DNA of 36,532 nucleotides from positions 1 through 36,532 of the forward strand of contig CAMBAN010000017.1 of the NCBI GenBank assembly GCA_945864145.1, read 5' to 3'. A program made the position numbers and the translations under genes. The stretch is from an uncultured Lachnospiraceae bacterium. Its GTDB lineage: Bacteria; Bacillota; Clostridia; Lachnospirales; Lachnospiraceae. Below, in pieces: positions 1-7,424 of this stretch. Numbering within the stretch: the stretch's first letter is position 1; every line of letters starts with the position of its first letter. Under the pieces are notes generated by a model that did no database searches, had not been told where the DNA came from, and saw only the letters and a program-made list of their open reading frames with translations.

Positions 1-161
1 CCCAGCTGTAATACATCCTGCATCTGTAAGATTACTACATCAGCAATGCTGGAAAATTCAACCTGTTCTACTACCTTTTCCTGCTCTTTGCTGCCGCATC
101 CTGTAAATGCCAGTGCCACTGCTGTTAATCCAATTAATAAACCTGCTTTTTTGTTATTCAT
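1..161 (-). CDS. Lipoprotein, N-terminal part only (runs off the window)
   Basis: The first 53 codons of a minus-strand gene are visible. They begin with Met-Asn-Asn-Lys-Lys, followed by a hydrophobic stretch and a lipobox of the form L-A-F-T-G-C at about residues 15-20. The product is therefore predicted to be exported and lipid-anchored on the outer face of the membrane. After the cysteine comes a charged linker (GSKEQEKVVEQ). The ATG is preceded by an AGGGG ribosome binding site about 8 bases upstream. The family cannot be told from this much. The gene lies just downstream of the SRP RNA, where dnaX sits in Bacillus subtilis. Confidence 0.75.
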   Translation of the reverse strand, partial: MNNKKAGLLIGLTAVALAFTGCGSKEQEKVVEQVEFSSIADVVILQMQDVLQL

Positions 162-228
162 CTGCAATGTCCCCTATACATAGCAATCGGCTATGTACTC
201 TTTCTTCTAGCCCTTTTTCAATGATAAA

Positions 229-493
229 ACCGTGCGGACAGTTTCGAATTCAAACTCCATGTACGTTACCTTTACAGTTAACTCCGCCAGGCACCCTTGC
301 GGCACATACGAAATCAATCTTAGTGCTGCTGCATTCCTGCCCTGACACGGTTCAAAAGCACGTATTGCGCAAGACCCAAACTTCATCGCCACTTATAAAG
401 GGCAGCTACATAGATAAAAACCCTCTGCCATCCAACACCCCTACTATAGCGGATTGTAGGTAAAAGGCACCGCTAACGCCCCGGCTGCACGGT
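229..493 (-). ncRNA. ffs: Signal recognition particle RNA, large Firmicutes type (scRNA/6S-like SRP RNA)
   Basis: On the minus strand this ~265-nt stretch carries the SRP domain-IV hairpin: GTGTCAGG, an A-GGAA-U apical loop, then GCAGCAGCAC at about 324-348. It is followed by the conserved TATGTGCCGCAAGGGTGCC segment. The 5' part has the Alu-domain pattern (GGGGCGTTAGCGG, then CCTACAATCCGC) seen in the B. subtilis RNA. The ends pair: CCGTGC at the 5' end with GCACGG at the 3' end, the latter running into TTTTA. The RNA binds Ffh and directs co-translational membrane targeting. It lies 50 bases downstream of tadA, as in Bacillus. The ends are my estimate, set from the terminal helix and the promoter. 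Confidence 0.93.
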
Positions 494-499
494 AATTTG

Positions 500-528
500 A
501 TTGTATCGTGTTTACAGTAATAAGTCAA
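500..528 (-). promoter_or_regulatory. Sigma-A-type promoter of the SRP RNA
   Basis: Reading the minus strand, TTGACT (523-528) and TACAAT (500-505) are separated by exactly 17 bp. A start seven bases past the -10 falls at about 493, exactly at the 5' strand of the RNA's closing helix. This agreement supports both the promoter and the RNA end. Confidence 0.75.
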
Positions 529-543
529 GTGTATGAATGCGAT

Positions 544-1062
544 TCATACAGTTTCTTGCTGTTGAAGAGTTTTTTCCTGTTTTTCTTTCTTATTTCTTTC
601 TCGCAATTCTACAAAAAATTCCTTTAACATCCTGCTGCAGGCTTCATCTAAAACCCCTCTGACCACCTCTACCTGGTGATTAAACTCCGGCATTTCCAAA
701 ATATTCAAAATAGAGCCTGCACAGCCTGCTTTTGGATTCATACTTGCCATGACAACTTTTGGTATTCTTGCCTGTACAATCGCTCCTGCACACATCTGAC
801 ATGGCTCCAATGTCACATATAAAGTACACTCCTCTAATCTCCAGTCACCAATTACTTTACTGGCTTTATTGATAGCAGTAATCTCTGCGTGCGACAACGT
901 ATTTTTATCTGTATTTCTGCGATTATATCCTCGTCCAATGATTTTTCCTTCATGGACAATAACACATCCAATTGGTACTTCACCCAATGCATACGCCTTT
1001 TTTGCCTGTCTTATGGCCTCTTTCATATATTTTTCATCCTCAGTCATGGGAATTCTTGGCAT
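544..1062 (-). CDS. tadA: tRNA adenosine(34) deaminase TadA
   Basis: TadA deaminates adenosine 34 to inosine in the tRNA-Arg(ACG) anticodon, so that CGU, CGC and CGA can be read. The zinc site is complete: HAE (in LSHAEITAI) supplies the His ligand and the proton-shuttling Glu, and PCQMC supplies the two Cys. At about 172 residues it has the usual length. Two in-frame ATGs are six bases apart (1068 and 1062). The AGAGG ribosome binding site touches the first but is well spaced for the second, so I start at 1062. The C-terminal tail is Lys/Glu/Gln-rich. The SRP RNA follows immediately, a neighbourhood shared with Bacillus. Confidence 0.95.
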   Translation of the reverse strand: MPRIPMTEDEKYMKEAIRQAKKAYALGEVPIGCVIVHEGKIIGRGYNRRNTDKNTLSHAEITAINKASKVIGDWRLEECTLYVTLEPCQMCAGAIVQARIPKVVMASMNPKAGCAGSILNILEMPEFNHQVEVVRGVLDEACSRMLKEFFVELRERNKKEKQEKTLQQQETV

Positions 1063-1068
1063 ACTCAT

Positions 1069-1241
1069 CCTCTTTTCTAAGCAACTTGTTGCATTTTTGT
1101 CTTGTTCGCGCTATGGTTATAGCATATTATATCATGAATTTCATTCGTGATCGTCATTCGCCGCTCGTTGTGTGAGAGCTCCGCTCTCCCAAGCTCGCTT
1201 GCGCTCATTATATCACGAATTTCATAACGAGGTATTCATCA
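1069..1241. repeat. Intergenic stretch with a 19-bp direct repeat and short palindromes
   Basis: Two copies of ATTATATCAyGAATTTCAT (1126-1144 and 1207-1225) match at 18 of 19 positions. Between them is a GC-rich segment with a GAGAGC-TCC-GCTCTC hairpin (about 1174-1188). The first copy runs into a near-palindrome (ATCATGAAT/ATTCGTGAT). It separates the divergent genes tadA and the radical-SAM activase. Function unknown; it could be a small palindromic insertion flanked by a duplicated target. Confidence 0.45.
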
Positions 1242-1958
1242 ATGATAATTTCAGGTCTTTCCAAAACGACGCTTTTAGATTATCCGGAGCATTTGGCTGC
1301 AACTGTTTTTACCGGTGGCTGTAATTTCAGATGTCCCTTTTGTCACAACAGAGATTTGGTTTTTTTAGAAGAAGGTCTGGCAAATGGACACATACGAACC
1401 TACTCTGAGGAAGAAATCTTCTCGTTTCTTAAAAAGAGAAGCTCTGTCCTTTCCGCTGTCTGTATCACCGGAGGTGAACCTACCCTACAGCCTGATTTAC
1501 CGGAATTCATTAAAAAAATAAAGGAGCTTGGCTATTTGGTCAAATTAGATACCAATGGTGCAAATCCGGATGTTTTGAAAAATCTGCTTCAACAGAATCT
1601 GCTTGATTATGTAGCTGTAGATATCAAAAACAGTCCTGAAAAATATGCTCGTACCATTGGTATTCCCGATTTTGACCTGACTCCCGTTCAGGAAACGGTA
1701 CAATGCCTTATAGAACAAACAGGAATTGTTCCCTACGAGTTTCGCACCACTCTCGTAAAAGAGTTACACGAAGAAAACGACATTCATGTCATATGTCATT
1801 GGATTAAAGGCTCTCCTGCTTATTTCTTACAATCTTTTACAGACTCCGGCTTTCTTGTTTCTGATGAGTCTTTTCATGCTCATGAGGAAGAAACCTTGAA
1901 GAAGTTTTTATCCATCTGCCAAAACTACATTCCTCTTGCTAAGCTCCGAGGTCTGTAA
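1242..1958 (+). CDS. nrdG: Anaerobic ribonucleoside-triphosphate reductase activating protein, NrdG2-like radical SAM enzyme
   Basis: The 238-residue product opens with the short N-terminus typical of this subfamily (ISGLSKTTLLDYPE), then the radical-SAM cluster motif CNFRCPFC (CxxxCxxC), which binds a 4Fe-4S cluster and S-adenosylmethionine. ITGGEPTLQ is the GGE SAM-binding motif. Such enzymes place the glycyl radical on the class III ribonucleotide reductase, making dNTPs without oxygen. The reductase NrdD is not in the window, so the partner is inferred; a related glycyl-radical enzyme remains possible. A GAGG site precedes the ATG. The gene is alone on the plus strand and ends in a shared terminator. 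Confidence 0.85.
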   Translation: MIISGLSKTTLLDYPEHLAATVFTGGCNFRCPFCHNRDLVFLEEGLANGHIRTYSEEEIFSFLKKRSSVLSAVCITGGEPTLQPDLPEFIKKIKELGYLVKLDTNGANPDVLKNLLQQNLLDYVAVDIKNSPEKYARTIGIPDFDLTPVQETVQCLIEQTGIVPYEFRTTLVKELHEENDIHVICHWIKGSPAYFLQSFTDSGFLVSDESFHAHEEETLKKFLSICQNYIPLAKLRGL

Positions 1959-1982
1959 CAAAAAAGAACTTTCCTATACGGC

Positions 1983-2020
1983 AAAAATTGCTTCTACCCT
2001 TTTGGGCGAAGCAATTTTTT
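1983..2020. terminator. Bidirectional terminator between the activase and the CdaR-like regulator
   Basis: AAAAATTGCTTC and GAAGCAATTTTTT form a long stem, continued by CCC/GGG around a TTTT loop. A and T runs on both sides make it usable from both strands. It serves the converging genes and abuts the stop codon of the regulator. Confidence 0.85.
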
Positions 2021-3105
2021 TACTCCTGTGCGTCTATATACTTCATATAGTTTACAACCATCATAGCGATTTTAAAGGTCATGGCATCCTCAAAAGTCCT
2101 AATGTCCAAGCCTGTTGCCTGATGCAGTTTTTCAATTCGATATACTAATGTATTTCGATGTACAAAAAGCTGTCTTGAAGTCTCAGATACATTCAAATTA
2201 TTATCAAAGAATTTCTGTACAGTAGAAAGTGTTTCCTCGTCAATTTCATCCAAAACATGCTCTCCGAATATTTCATTGATAAAGATACGGCATAAGTTAA
2301 TAGGAAGCTGGTAAATCAAACGGCCAATACCTAAGGTATTGTATGCAATAATTGATTTTTCTGTATAGAAAATCTTTCCTACATCTAATGCCATCTTTGC
2401 TTCCTTATAGGATTTGGAAACTTCCTTTAAGCTTGGCACAACTGTTCCATAAGCTACCTTTGCAACCAGCATTGCTTCGGAGTTTAACATATCTACTATG
2501 ACCTGTGCTGTATGCTCCACGGCATTTTCACCATCCTCAGGGTAAAGTCCCTTTACAAGGATAATATTTTTCTGTTCTACAGCAGTCAGATAAATATCCT
2601 CCTGGTCTTCAAATATATTCTTTAACATTTCCATTGCAATATTATCTTTATCATTCTGCGTTTCAATCAGATATACCACTCTGGGGACATCCATCTCAAT
2701 ATGCAATTTTTTTGCCCTGTTATATACATCTACCAATAACAGGTTGTCTAACAATAAATTCTGGAAGAAATTATTTTTGTCAAAATGCTCTTTATAAGCA
2801 ACAACAAGATTATGTATTTGGCTGACTGCAATTTTGCCAATCATATAAGCGTCTGTTCCAGAGCCTTTTGCTACCAGAATATAGAGCACTTCTCCTTCTT
2901 CGAAAATCTTCAGCATATGATATCCGCCCACAATTTGGCTATCTGCCGGTGAGCTTACAAAGCTCATAATCAATTCCGCAGAAATTGTTTCATTCTCAAA
3001 GGTCGTTGCTACAGTAATGCCATCCATATCTATGACACATAAATCAACTTTTGTGATGCTTTTTAATTCATCAATGCTTGTCTGAATAACCTGATTTGTA
3101 ATCAT
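2020..3105 (-). CDS. CdaR/PucR-family transcriptional regulator
   Basis: The 361-residue protein has the two-ended plan of the CdaR/PucR group. The N-terminal ~120 residues form a putative ligand-sensing domain (VDLCVIDMDGITVATTF, with a later GKIAVSQI segment). A middle region of about 130-280 resembles the group's GGDEF-like domain. The C-terminal PucR-type helix-turn-helix at about 300-355 includes NVSETSRQLFVHRNTLVYRI, where HRNTLxYRI is diagnostic. Family members sense sugar diacids, purines or amino acids; nothing here shows the effector. The ATG follows an AAAGGA site. Its neighbours, a small anchored protein and tRNAs, do not reveal a target operon. Confidence 0.85.
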   Translation of the reverse strand: MITNQVIQTSIDELKSITKVDLCVIDMDGITVATTFENETISAELIMSFVSSPADSQIVGGYHMLKIFEEGEVLYILVAKGSGTDAYMIGKIAVSQIHNLVVAYKEHFDKNNFFQNLLLDNLLLVDVYNRAKKLHIEMDVPRVVYLIETQNDKDNIAMEMLKNIFEDQEDIYLTAVEQKNIILVKGLYPEDGENAVEHTAQVIVDMLNSEAMLVAKVAYGTVVPSLKEVSKSYKEAKMALDVGKIFYTEKSIIAYNTLGIGRLIYQLPINLCRIFINEIFGEHVLDEIDEETLSTVQKFFDNNLNVSETSRQLFVHRNTLVYRIEKLHQATGLDIRTFEDAMTFKIAMMVVNYMKYIDAQE

Positions 3106-3217
3106 ACTTCAAGTCCTTTCTTTTCCCCTTTAAGTTATGTTATCTACTTATAGTTTATCGAAAAAAATTTTCAGATGCAATCTTTTTATGCTTTCTTTTT
3201 CAAAAAGCCATCCTTGC

Positions 3218-3658
3218 TTATTTCATATAGATGCCTGCTAACTTCATATCTTCATCAAAAGTCAAGGAATACGTTACATCTGTATTCTCATAGGTTACTA
3301 CCATCTGTACAAAAGCATAGGTTTTGCTACCCTGTGTCATTTCTGACATCTCTATACTTCCATAAGATACAAATGCTCCAAACTCATCTGCCACAGCTGC
3401 CTTTGCCTGATTGATAGCCGTATTGGAAAGTGTTGCCTGCATATCCTGTGTCTCATACTCTCTCATAGCAGCATACTCGCCTGCATCAAGTAAGGAAATC
3501 ATATATTTTGCCTGTTCTTCTACCTGCTCTGCCTGAAAAACAGAACTTTCTGAAATATCTTTAGAGCTGGGCCACATCCTCTGAAACAGACCTATAACAA
3601 TACCAATGCACACCAACACAATTGTCCACGTAATCAGTCTTTTTTTACCCTTCGTCAA
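3218..3658 (-). CDS. Small single-pass membrane protein with extracytoplasmic DUF3887-like domain
   Basis: The 146-residue protein starts with a basic N-terminus (MTKGKKR) and one transmembrane segment at about residues 8-26. A ~115-residue extracytoplasmic domain follows, with an alpha-helical first half and a beta-rich second half (YAFVQMVVTYENTDVTYSLTFD). That pattern resembles the NTF2-like/DUF3887 fold common in Firmicutes lipoproteins and anchored proteins, though I assign it only by look. No lipobox cysteine is present. It lies upstream of the CdaR-like regulator on the same strand, 112 bases away, so co-transcription is possible. Function unknown. Confidence 0.7.
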   Translation of the reverse strand: MTKGKKRLITWTIVLVCIGIVIGLFQRMWPSSKDISESSVFQAEQVEEQAKYMISLLDAGEYAAMREYETQDMQATLSNTAINQAKAAVADEFGAFVSYGSIEMSEMTQGSKTYAFVQMVVTYENTDVTYSLTFDEDMKLAGIYMK

Positions 3659-3711
3659 CGTTTTTCCACCTTTCTGAAATCATGCATTTTTCTTTCATAA
3701 ATCATATTATG

Positions 3712-3760
3712 CAAAAAAGCTCAACCCCTGAATGTATCATTCATTCAGAAATCAAGCTTT
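3712..3760 (-). terminator. Terminator after the tRNA-Tyr/tRNA-Leu pair
   Basis: On the minus strand AAAGCTTGA...CTGAATG pairs with CATTCAG...TTGAGCTTT (two wobble pairs) and is followed by TTTTTTG. It starts eight bases after the tRNA-Leu gene. Confidence 0.8.
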
Positions 3761-3768
3761 CTCTTTAC

Positions 3769-3855
3769 TGCCGGCGACCGGAATCGAACCGGTACGGGAG
3801 TATAAGTCCCGCAGGATTTTAAGTCCTGTGCGTCTGCCAGTTCCGCCACGCCGGC
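3769..3855 (-). tRNA. tRNA-Leu, anticodon TAA
   Basis: An 87-nt cloverleaf with a long variable arm, as expected for tRNA-Leu. Acceptor GCCGGCG pairs with CGCCGGC, with A as discriminator. The anticodon arm is CAGGA-CTTAAAA-TCCTG (anticodon TAA, reads UUA/UUG). The T arm has GGTTCGATTCC. No CCA is encoded; it must be added after transcription. Confidence 0.97.
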
Positions 3856-3887
3856 ATTTCAGCACTATCATAGCATCACTATGATAA

Positions 3888-3969
3888 TGGATGGAGGTGG
3901 ATTCGAACCACCGAAGCAATTTGCAGCAGATTTACAGTCTGTCCCCTTTGGCCACTCGGGAATCCATCC
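3888..3969 (-). tRNA. tRNA-Tyr, anticodon GTA
   Basis: An 82-nt class II cloverleaf. Acceptor GGATGGA pairs with TCCATCC, discriminator A. The anticodon arm is CAGAC-TGTAAAT-CTG with anticodon GTA. A variable arm is present, and the T arm contains GGTTCGAATCC. It lies 32 bases upstream of tRNA-Leu in the same transcript. CCA is not encoded. A perfect 8-bp hairpin (GGACTTGG/CCAAGTCC, about 3973-3993) lies just upstream. Confidence 0.97.
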
Positions 3970-4044
3970 ATGCGGACTTGGTTTATCCAAGTCCTGACAA
4001 GTCTTATTTATATCATATCATAAGTTAAAATGCAACCATTTTTT

Positions 4045-7000
4045 CTATTTTTTCTTGCTTTTTCTAATGCCAAATACTACACCGATTGCAGCCGCAACTA
4101 CTGCGATAACAGCAAGTATACCTGCAATGACAGGAGCCTTACTCATACCCTTTTGTTGTGTACCATCTGCTGATACTGTATGAGTGCTTGTTGTCTCAAC
4201 TGTTTTTACAGTCTCATCTCCCTGTACCAGAACATAGCAGGAAATGCCGGAAACTTCTAATTTTCCTTCTGCCTTACCCAGGGAAGCTGTACCTGCTGCT
4301 TCACCATTCACACAGATATCCCACTCTCCGGCAGGAAGTGGCAGTTCAATATCCTTTGGATTTGCATTATATACTACTAAAATATTTTCTGCTGTTTCTC
4401 CATTTACCTTTCCTTTAATGGTATAGGCTACCACATTATCGTCCAAACCACTCATAAAGGTCAGATTATCCTGAATATCTGTGGTTTCTGTCATACGAAG
4501 TGCACCATGAGCCTTTCTAAAAGCAATCAAGCCTCTATAATACTCATAAGTATCTAATACGTTACCCTTATTGTCCCATTTAATGCTGTTTGTGCTGTCC
4601 GGAGAAACATAACTGTTTTCCTCAAAGGCACCTTCCTGTGAAGCAGAAGGCTTACTGCGAAGCATTTCCTCTCCTGCTTGGAAAAATGGCACACCCTGAG
4701 AAGTCAGCACAATTGCACTGCTGAGCTTGTTCATTTTGATTCTGTCTTCTTCACTGTCATCTGCATTTGAAGTTGCAAGCTTATCCCAAAGTGTCAGATT
4801 ATCATGGCAGGACGCATAATTGATGCTTTGACCAGGTTTACTTGCCCAACTGCTGCTCTTCTTTTCATTTTTGGAAACAAGAACCTGTGGATGTGCAGTA
4901 GCACCGACAACACCAAATTTGATGCTCTCTTCCATACCTTCTTTTCCGCTTACAAATCCCTTATCCAAAGAGTCAAATACATTTCCTTTAATACCATCTC
5001 TGATATCATCATTGAAAGCACCAATCGGTGTCACCTGCTTCATGTTGCTCTTTAAAGTCTGTTTTCCTGCGGATAAACTTGATTCTCCGCCTGTCCAGCC
5101 CTCACCATAGACCATGATGGATGGGTCGATTTCATCCAAAGCAGCCCTTACTGCATTCATGGTATCGGTATCCAATACTGCCATCAGGTCAAAACGGAAA
5201 CCATCAATATGATACTCTGTTGCCCAATACACAACAGAATCTACAATATATTTGCGTACCATTGCTCTGTCAGACGCTACTTCATTTCCGCAACCGGAAC
5301 CATTTGTATAAGAATCTCCGACTTTTCTGTAATAATAGTCAGGTACTGTTTTCTGGAAATTAGAATCTGTAACATTAAAGGTATGATTATAAACAACATC
5401 CATGTTTACACGGATACCATTTTCATGCAGAGTCTGAATCAACTGCTTTAACTCTTTCACACGCACTTCCCCATGATATGGGTCTGAGCTGTAAGAGCCC
5501 TCCGGTACATTATAGTTTTTTGGGTCATAGCCCCAGTTAAACTGTGCTGTATCCAGCTTTGACTCGTCTACTGTCGCATAATCATAAATCGGCATCAACT
5601 GCACATGGGTAACACCAAGCTCTTTGATATGGTCCAGACCTGTAGTAAGTCCGTCACTGTTCTTAGTACCTGTTTCTGTCAATCCAAGATACTTTCCAAC
5701 CTGTGAAATGCCGGAAGATGCATCAGAAGATAAATCTCTGATATGTAATTCATAAATTATGGCATCTGTGTCACTTTTCTGTTCCGGTCTTACATCCTTG
5801 TCAAATCCTTCAGGGTCTGTAGAAGCCAAATCCAAAATCATACCTCTGTTTCCATTGACACCTGCTGTTCTGGCATATAAGTCTACTGCTTCGTTCACTT
5901 CATTACCGATTTTGATTTGATAGGTATAATACCTGCCCTGCAAATCACCCTGTTTTTCGCAAGCCCATACACCTTTTTCAAGCTGCTCCATTGGTATTTC
6001 TTCAATCAGATTGTCTCCGTCTCCTGCTTCGTAAAGACGTACCTTTACTTCTGTCGCAGTTGGAGCCCATACCTTAAAGCCTGTTTTTTCTTTTGAATAT
6101 GTTGCACCTAAATCATTACCATCATAAGACAGTTCTTCATCAAAATAGGTCGAACCCAATATTTTACTCATAGAAACCTCTTTTTCTTCATAAATTGCCG
6201 AGGTTACAGTATAGGTTTTCGATAAGGTCAGTGCCTCTTCCATAACCAACGTTACCTCTTTTTCCGATACAAGCTGTACCTCACTGACAGGATACTGATT
6301 CCCCTCTACATCCGTCACATTAAAATTACACTTTTGTGTCGAAGTTACTTCCTTTGATAATTTCAAATAAATTTCTTTGCTTGAAGCTTCTGAAAACTCT
6401 GCTTCTGAAATTACCGGGTTATAGATTACTTCATTCTCCTCATACCACAAAACAGGATTTCCTTCCACAATGTACACATCCATTTTATCATCAGTTGCCA
6501 TGGATAAGTCAACTGTATATTCGATTGTATCATCTGCCTTATCATTTTCCACAATTTTTACACTTGCTGTTCCATTTGCTGCTTCTACAGCATCCTTTGT
6601 AAAGCCAATCTGGAAATCAGCTCCAAAGCTGTCCTTTTGTGCCATTGGATAGTTTCCTCCAATCTGGTCACCGAGGCTTGCATATGCATAAATTGTCTTT
6701 TCATCATAGCTTTGTGAAAAATTGTAATAGTGTACATCCAGCTTAAAAGCATCTTCCTTCTCATACACACCAAGACGCTCTTTCTCCAAAGCAGTAAAAT
6801 CAAAGCTTTCTGCTCCATCCGGTGCTTCTGTTGCAAACTCTGCTTCTCCGCTTGTAATCCAAACTTCTGTTACATCCTCTGTTGTGGAAATAAATCTATC
6901 CTCTGAAACATCTTTTTCTTCCCAGTTTCCACGACGCACAATAAACCCTACCTTAGAGGGCGTACGGTTTGTCTGATAAACAGCAATTTTACCAAAGTCG

Positions 7001-7212
7001 TCCTCCTGGGTAAACTCAACAGACTGTCCATCACGACCATCCTCCCACAGCCATAAATTCCAGCCTTCATAGTCATCGGCAGCTCTCCCTCCGTAATGCA
7101 CGATGACAGTTTTTCCTGCTGCCTGCACCTGTAATGCTGGAATAAATGTAGCAAAAACTGTCACAAAAACCATTACAAGGCTAAGACACCAGGCACTCAC
7201 TCTTCTACTCAT
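4045..7212 (-). CDS. pulA: Membrane-anchored type I pullulanase (GH13 family)
   Basis: This 1055-residue exported enzyme is predicted to cut alpha-1,6 branches of pullulan, glycogen and starch. A signal peptide covers about 1-32 (ends VQAA). A CBM41-type starch-binding domain follows (VHYGGRAADDYEGWNLWLW). Next come further N-terminal modules and a CBM48-like domain near 365-455 (GFKVWAPTATEVKVRLY). The catalytic barrel has the GH13 motifs DVVYNHT, GFRFDLMAV (nucleophile Asp), YGEGW (acid Glu) and SCHDN, plus the type I pullulanase marker NWGYDP. The C-terminus has a transmembrane helix and a KKSKKK tail instead of LPXTG, so it should stay on the cell membrane. Start: ATG after GGAGG. It is monocistronic; no clear terminator follows. 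Confidence 0.95.
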   Translation of the reverse strand: MSRRVSAWCLSLVMVFVTVFATFIPALQVQAAGKTVIVHYGGRAADDYEGWNLWLWEDGRDGQSVEFTQEDDFGKIAVYQTNRTPSKVGFIVRRGNWEEKDVSEDRFISTTEDVTEVWITSGEAEFATEAPDGAESFDFTALEKERLGVYEKEDAFKLDVHYYNFSQSYDEKTIYAYASLGDQIGGNYPMAQKDSFGADFQIGFTKDAVEAANGTASVKIVENDKADDTIEYTVDLSMATDDKMDVYIVEGNPVLWYEENEVIYNPVISEAEFSEASSKEIYLKLSKEVTSTQKCNFNVTDVEGNQYPVSEVQLVSEKEVTLVMEEALTLSKTYTVTSAIYEEKEVSMSKILGSTYFDEELSYDGNDLGATYSKEKTGFKVWAPTATEVKVRLYEAGDGDNLIEEIPMEQLEKGVWACEKQGDLQGRYYTYQIKIGNEVNEAVDLYARTAGVNGNRGMILDLASTDPEGFDKDVRPEQKSDTDAIIYELHIRDLSSDASSGISQVGKYLGLTETGTKNSDGLTTGLDHIKELGVTHVQLMPIYDYATVDESKLDTAQFNWGYDPKNYNVPEGSYSSDPYHGEVRVKELKQLIQTLHENGIRVNMDVVYNHTFNVTDSNFQKTVPDYYYRKVGDSYTNGSGCGNEVASDRAMVRKYIVDSVVYWATEYHIDGFRFDLMAVLDTDTMNAVRAALDEIDPSIMVYGEGWTGGESSLSAGKQTLKSNMKQVTPIGAFNDDIRDGIKGNVFDSLDKGFVSGKEGMEESIKFGVVGATAHPQVLVSKNEKKSSSWASKPGQSINYASCHDNLTLWDKLATSNADDSEEDRIKMNKLSSAIVLTSQGVPFFQAGEEMLRSKPSASQEGAFEENSYVSPDSTNSIKWDNKGNVLDTYEYYRGLIAFRKAHGALRMTETTDIQDNLTFMSGLDDNVVAYTIKGKVNGETAENILVVYNANPKDIELPLPAGEWDICVNGEAAGTASLGKAEGKLEVSGISCYVLVQGDETVKTVETTSTHTVSADGTQQKGMSKAPVIAGILAVIAVVAAAIGVVFGIRKSKKK

Positions 7213-7266
7213 TCTCTTTTCCTCCTATATATTAATTACCCCGGTTTGCCTGTCCGGCATAAGTGC

Positions 7267-7295
7267 ATTATAACAACCTATTTTTATAAAGTCTA
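7267..7295 (-). promoter_or_regulatory. Probable promoter of the pullulanase gene
   Basis: Minus strand: TAGACT (7290-7295), a 17-bp spacer, and a perfect TATAAT (7267-7272). The leader to the ATG is about 50 bases. No cre-like operator was convincing by eye. Confidence 0.6.
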
Positions 7296-7340
7296 TATAA
7301 AATTTCGTTTTTTTTCGCTTTTTCTGTTATTTTGATAAGA

Positions 7341-7380
7341 TAAAAAAGAAGGAGTACCTTGTTTTAATACAAGATACTCC
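7341..7380 (-). terminator. Terminator of the DEAD-box helicase gene
   Basis: Minus strand: GGAGTATCTTG and CAAGGTACTCC pair around an 8-base loop (one mismatch) and are followed by TTCTTTTTT. Confidence 0.85.
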
Positions 7381-7424
7381 CTCCGTTTATTTGTCATAGT
7401 GGTTATTAAAAAATACCAGATTTA

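Noticed and set aside
107-463. 118-codon plus-strand open frame
   Set aside because: It lies across the SRP RNA on the opposite strand and has no protein-like pattern or ribosome site.
3973-3993. Pullulanase terminator (GGACTTGG/CCAAGTCC hairpin)
   Set aside because: A perfect stem, but the minus strand has no T run after it; it may only be a leader hairpin of the tRNA transcript.
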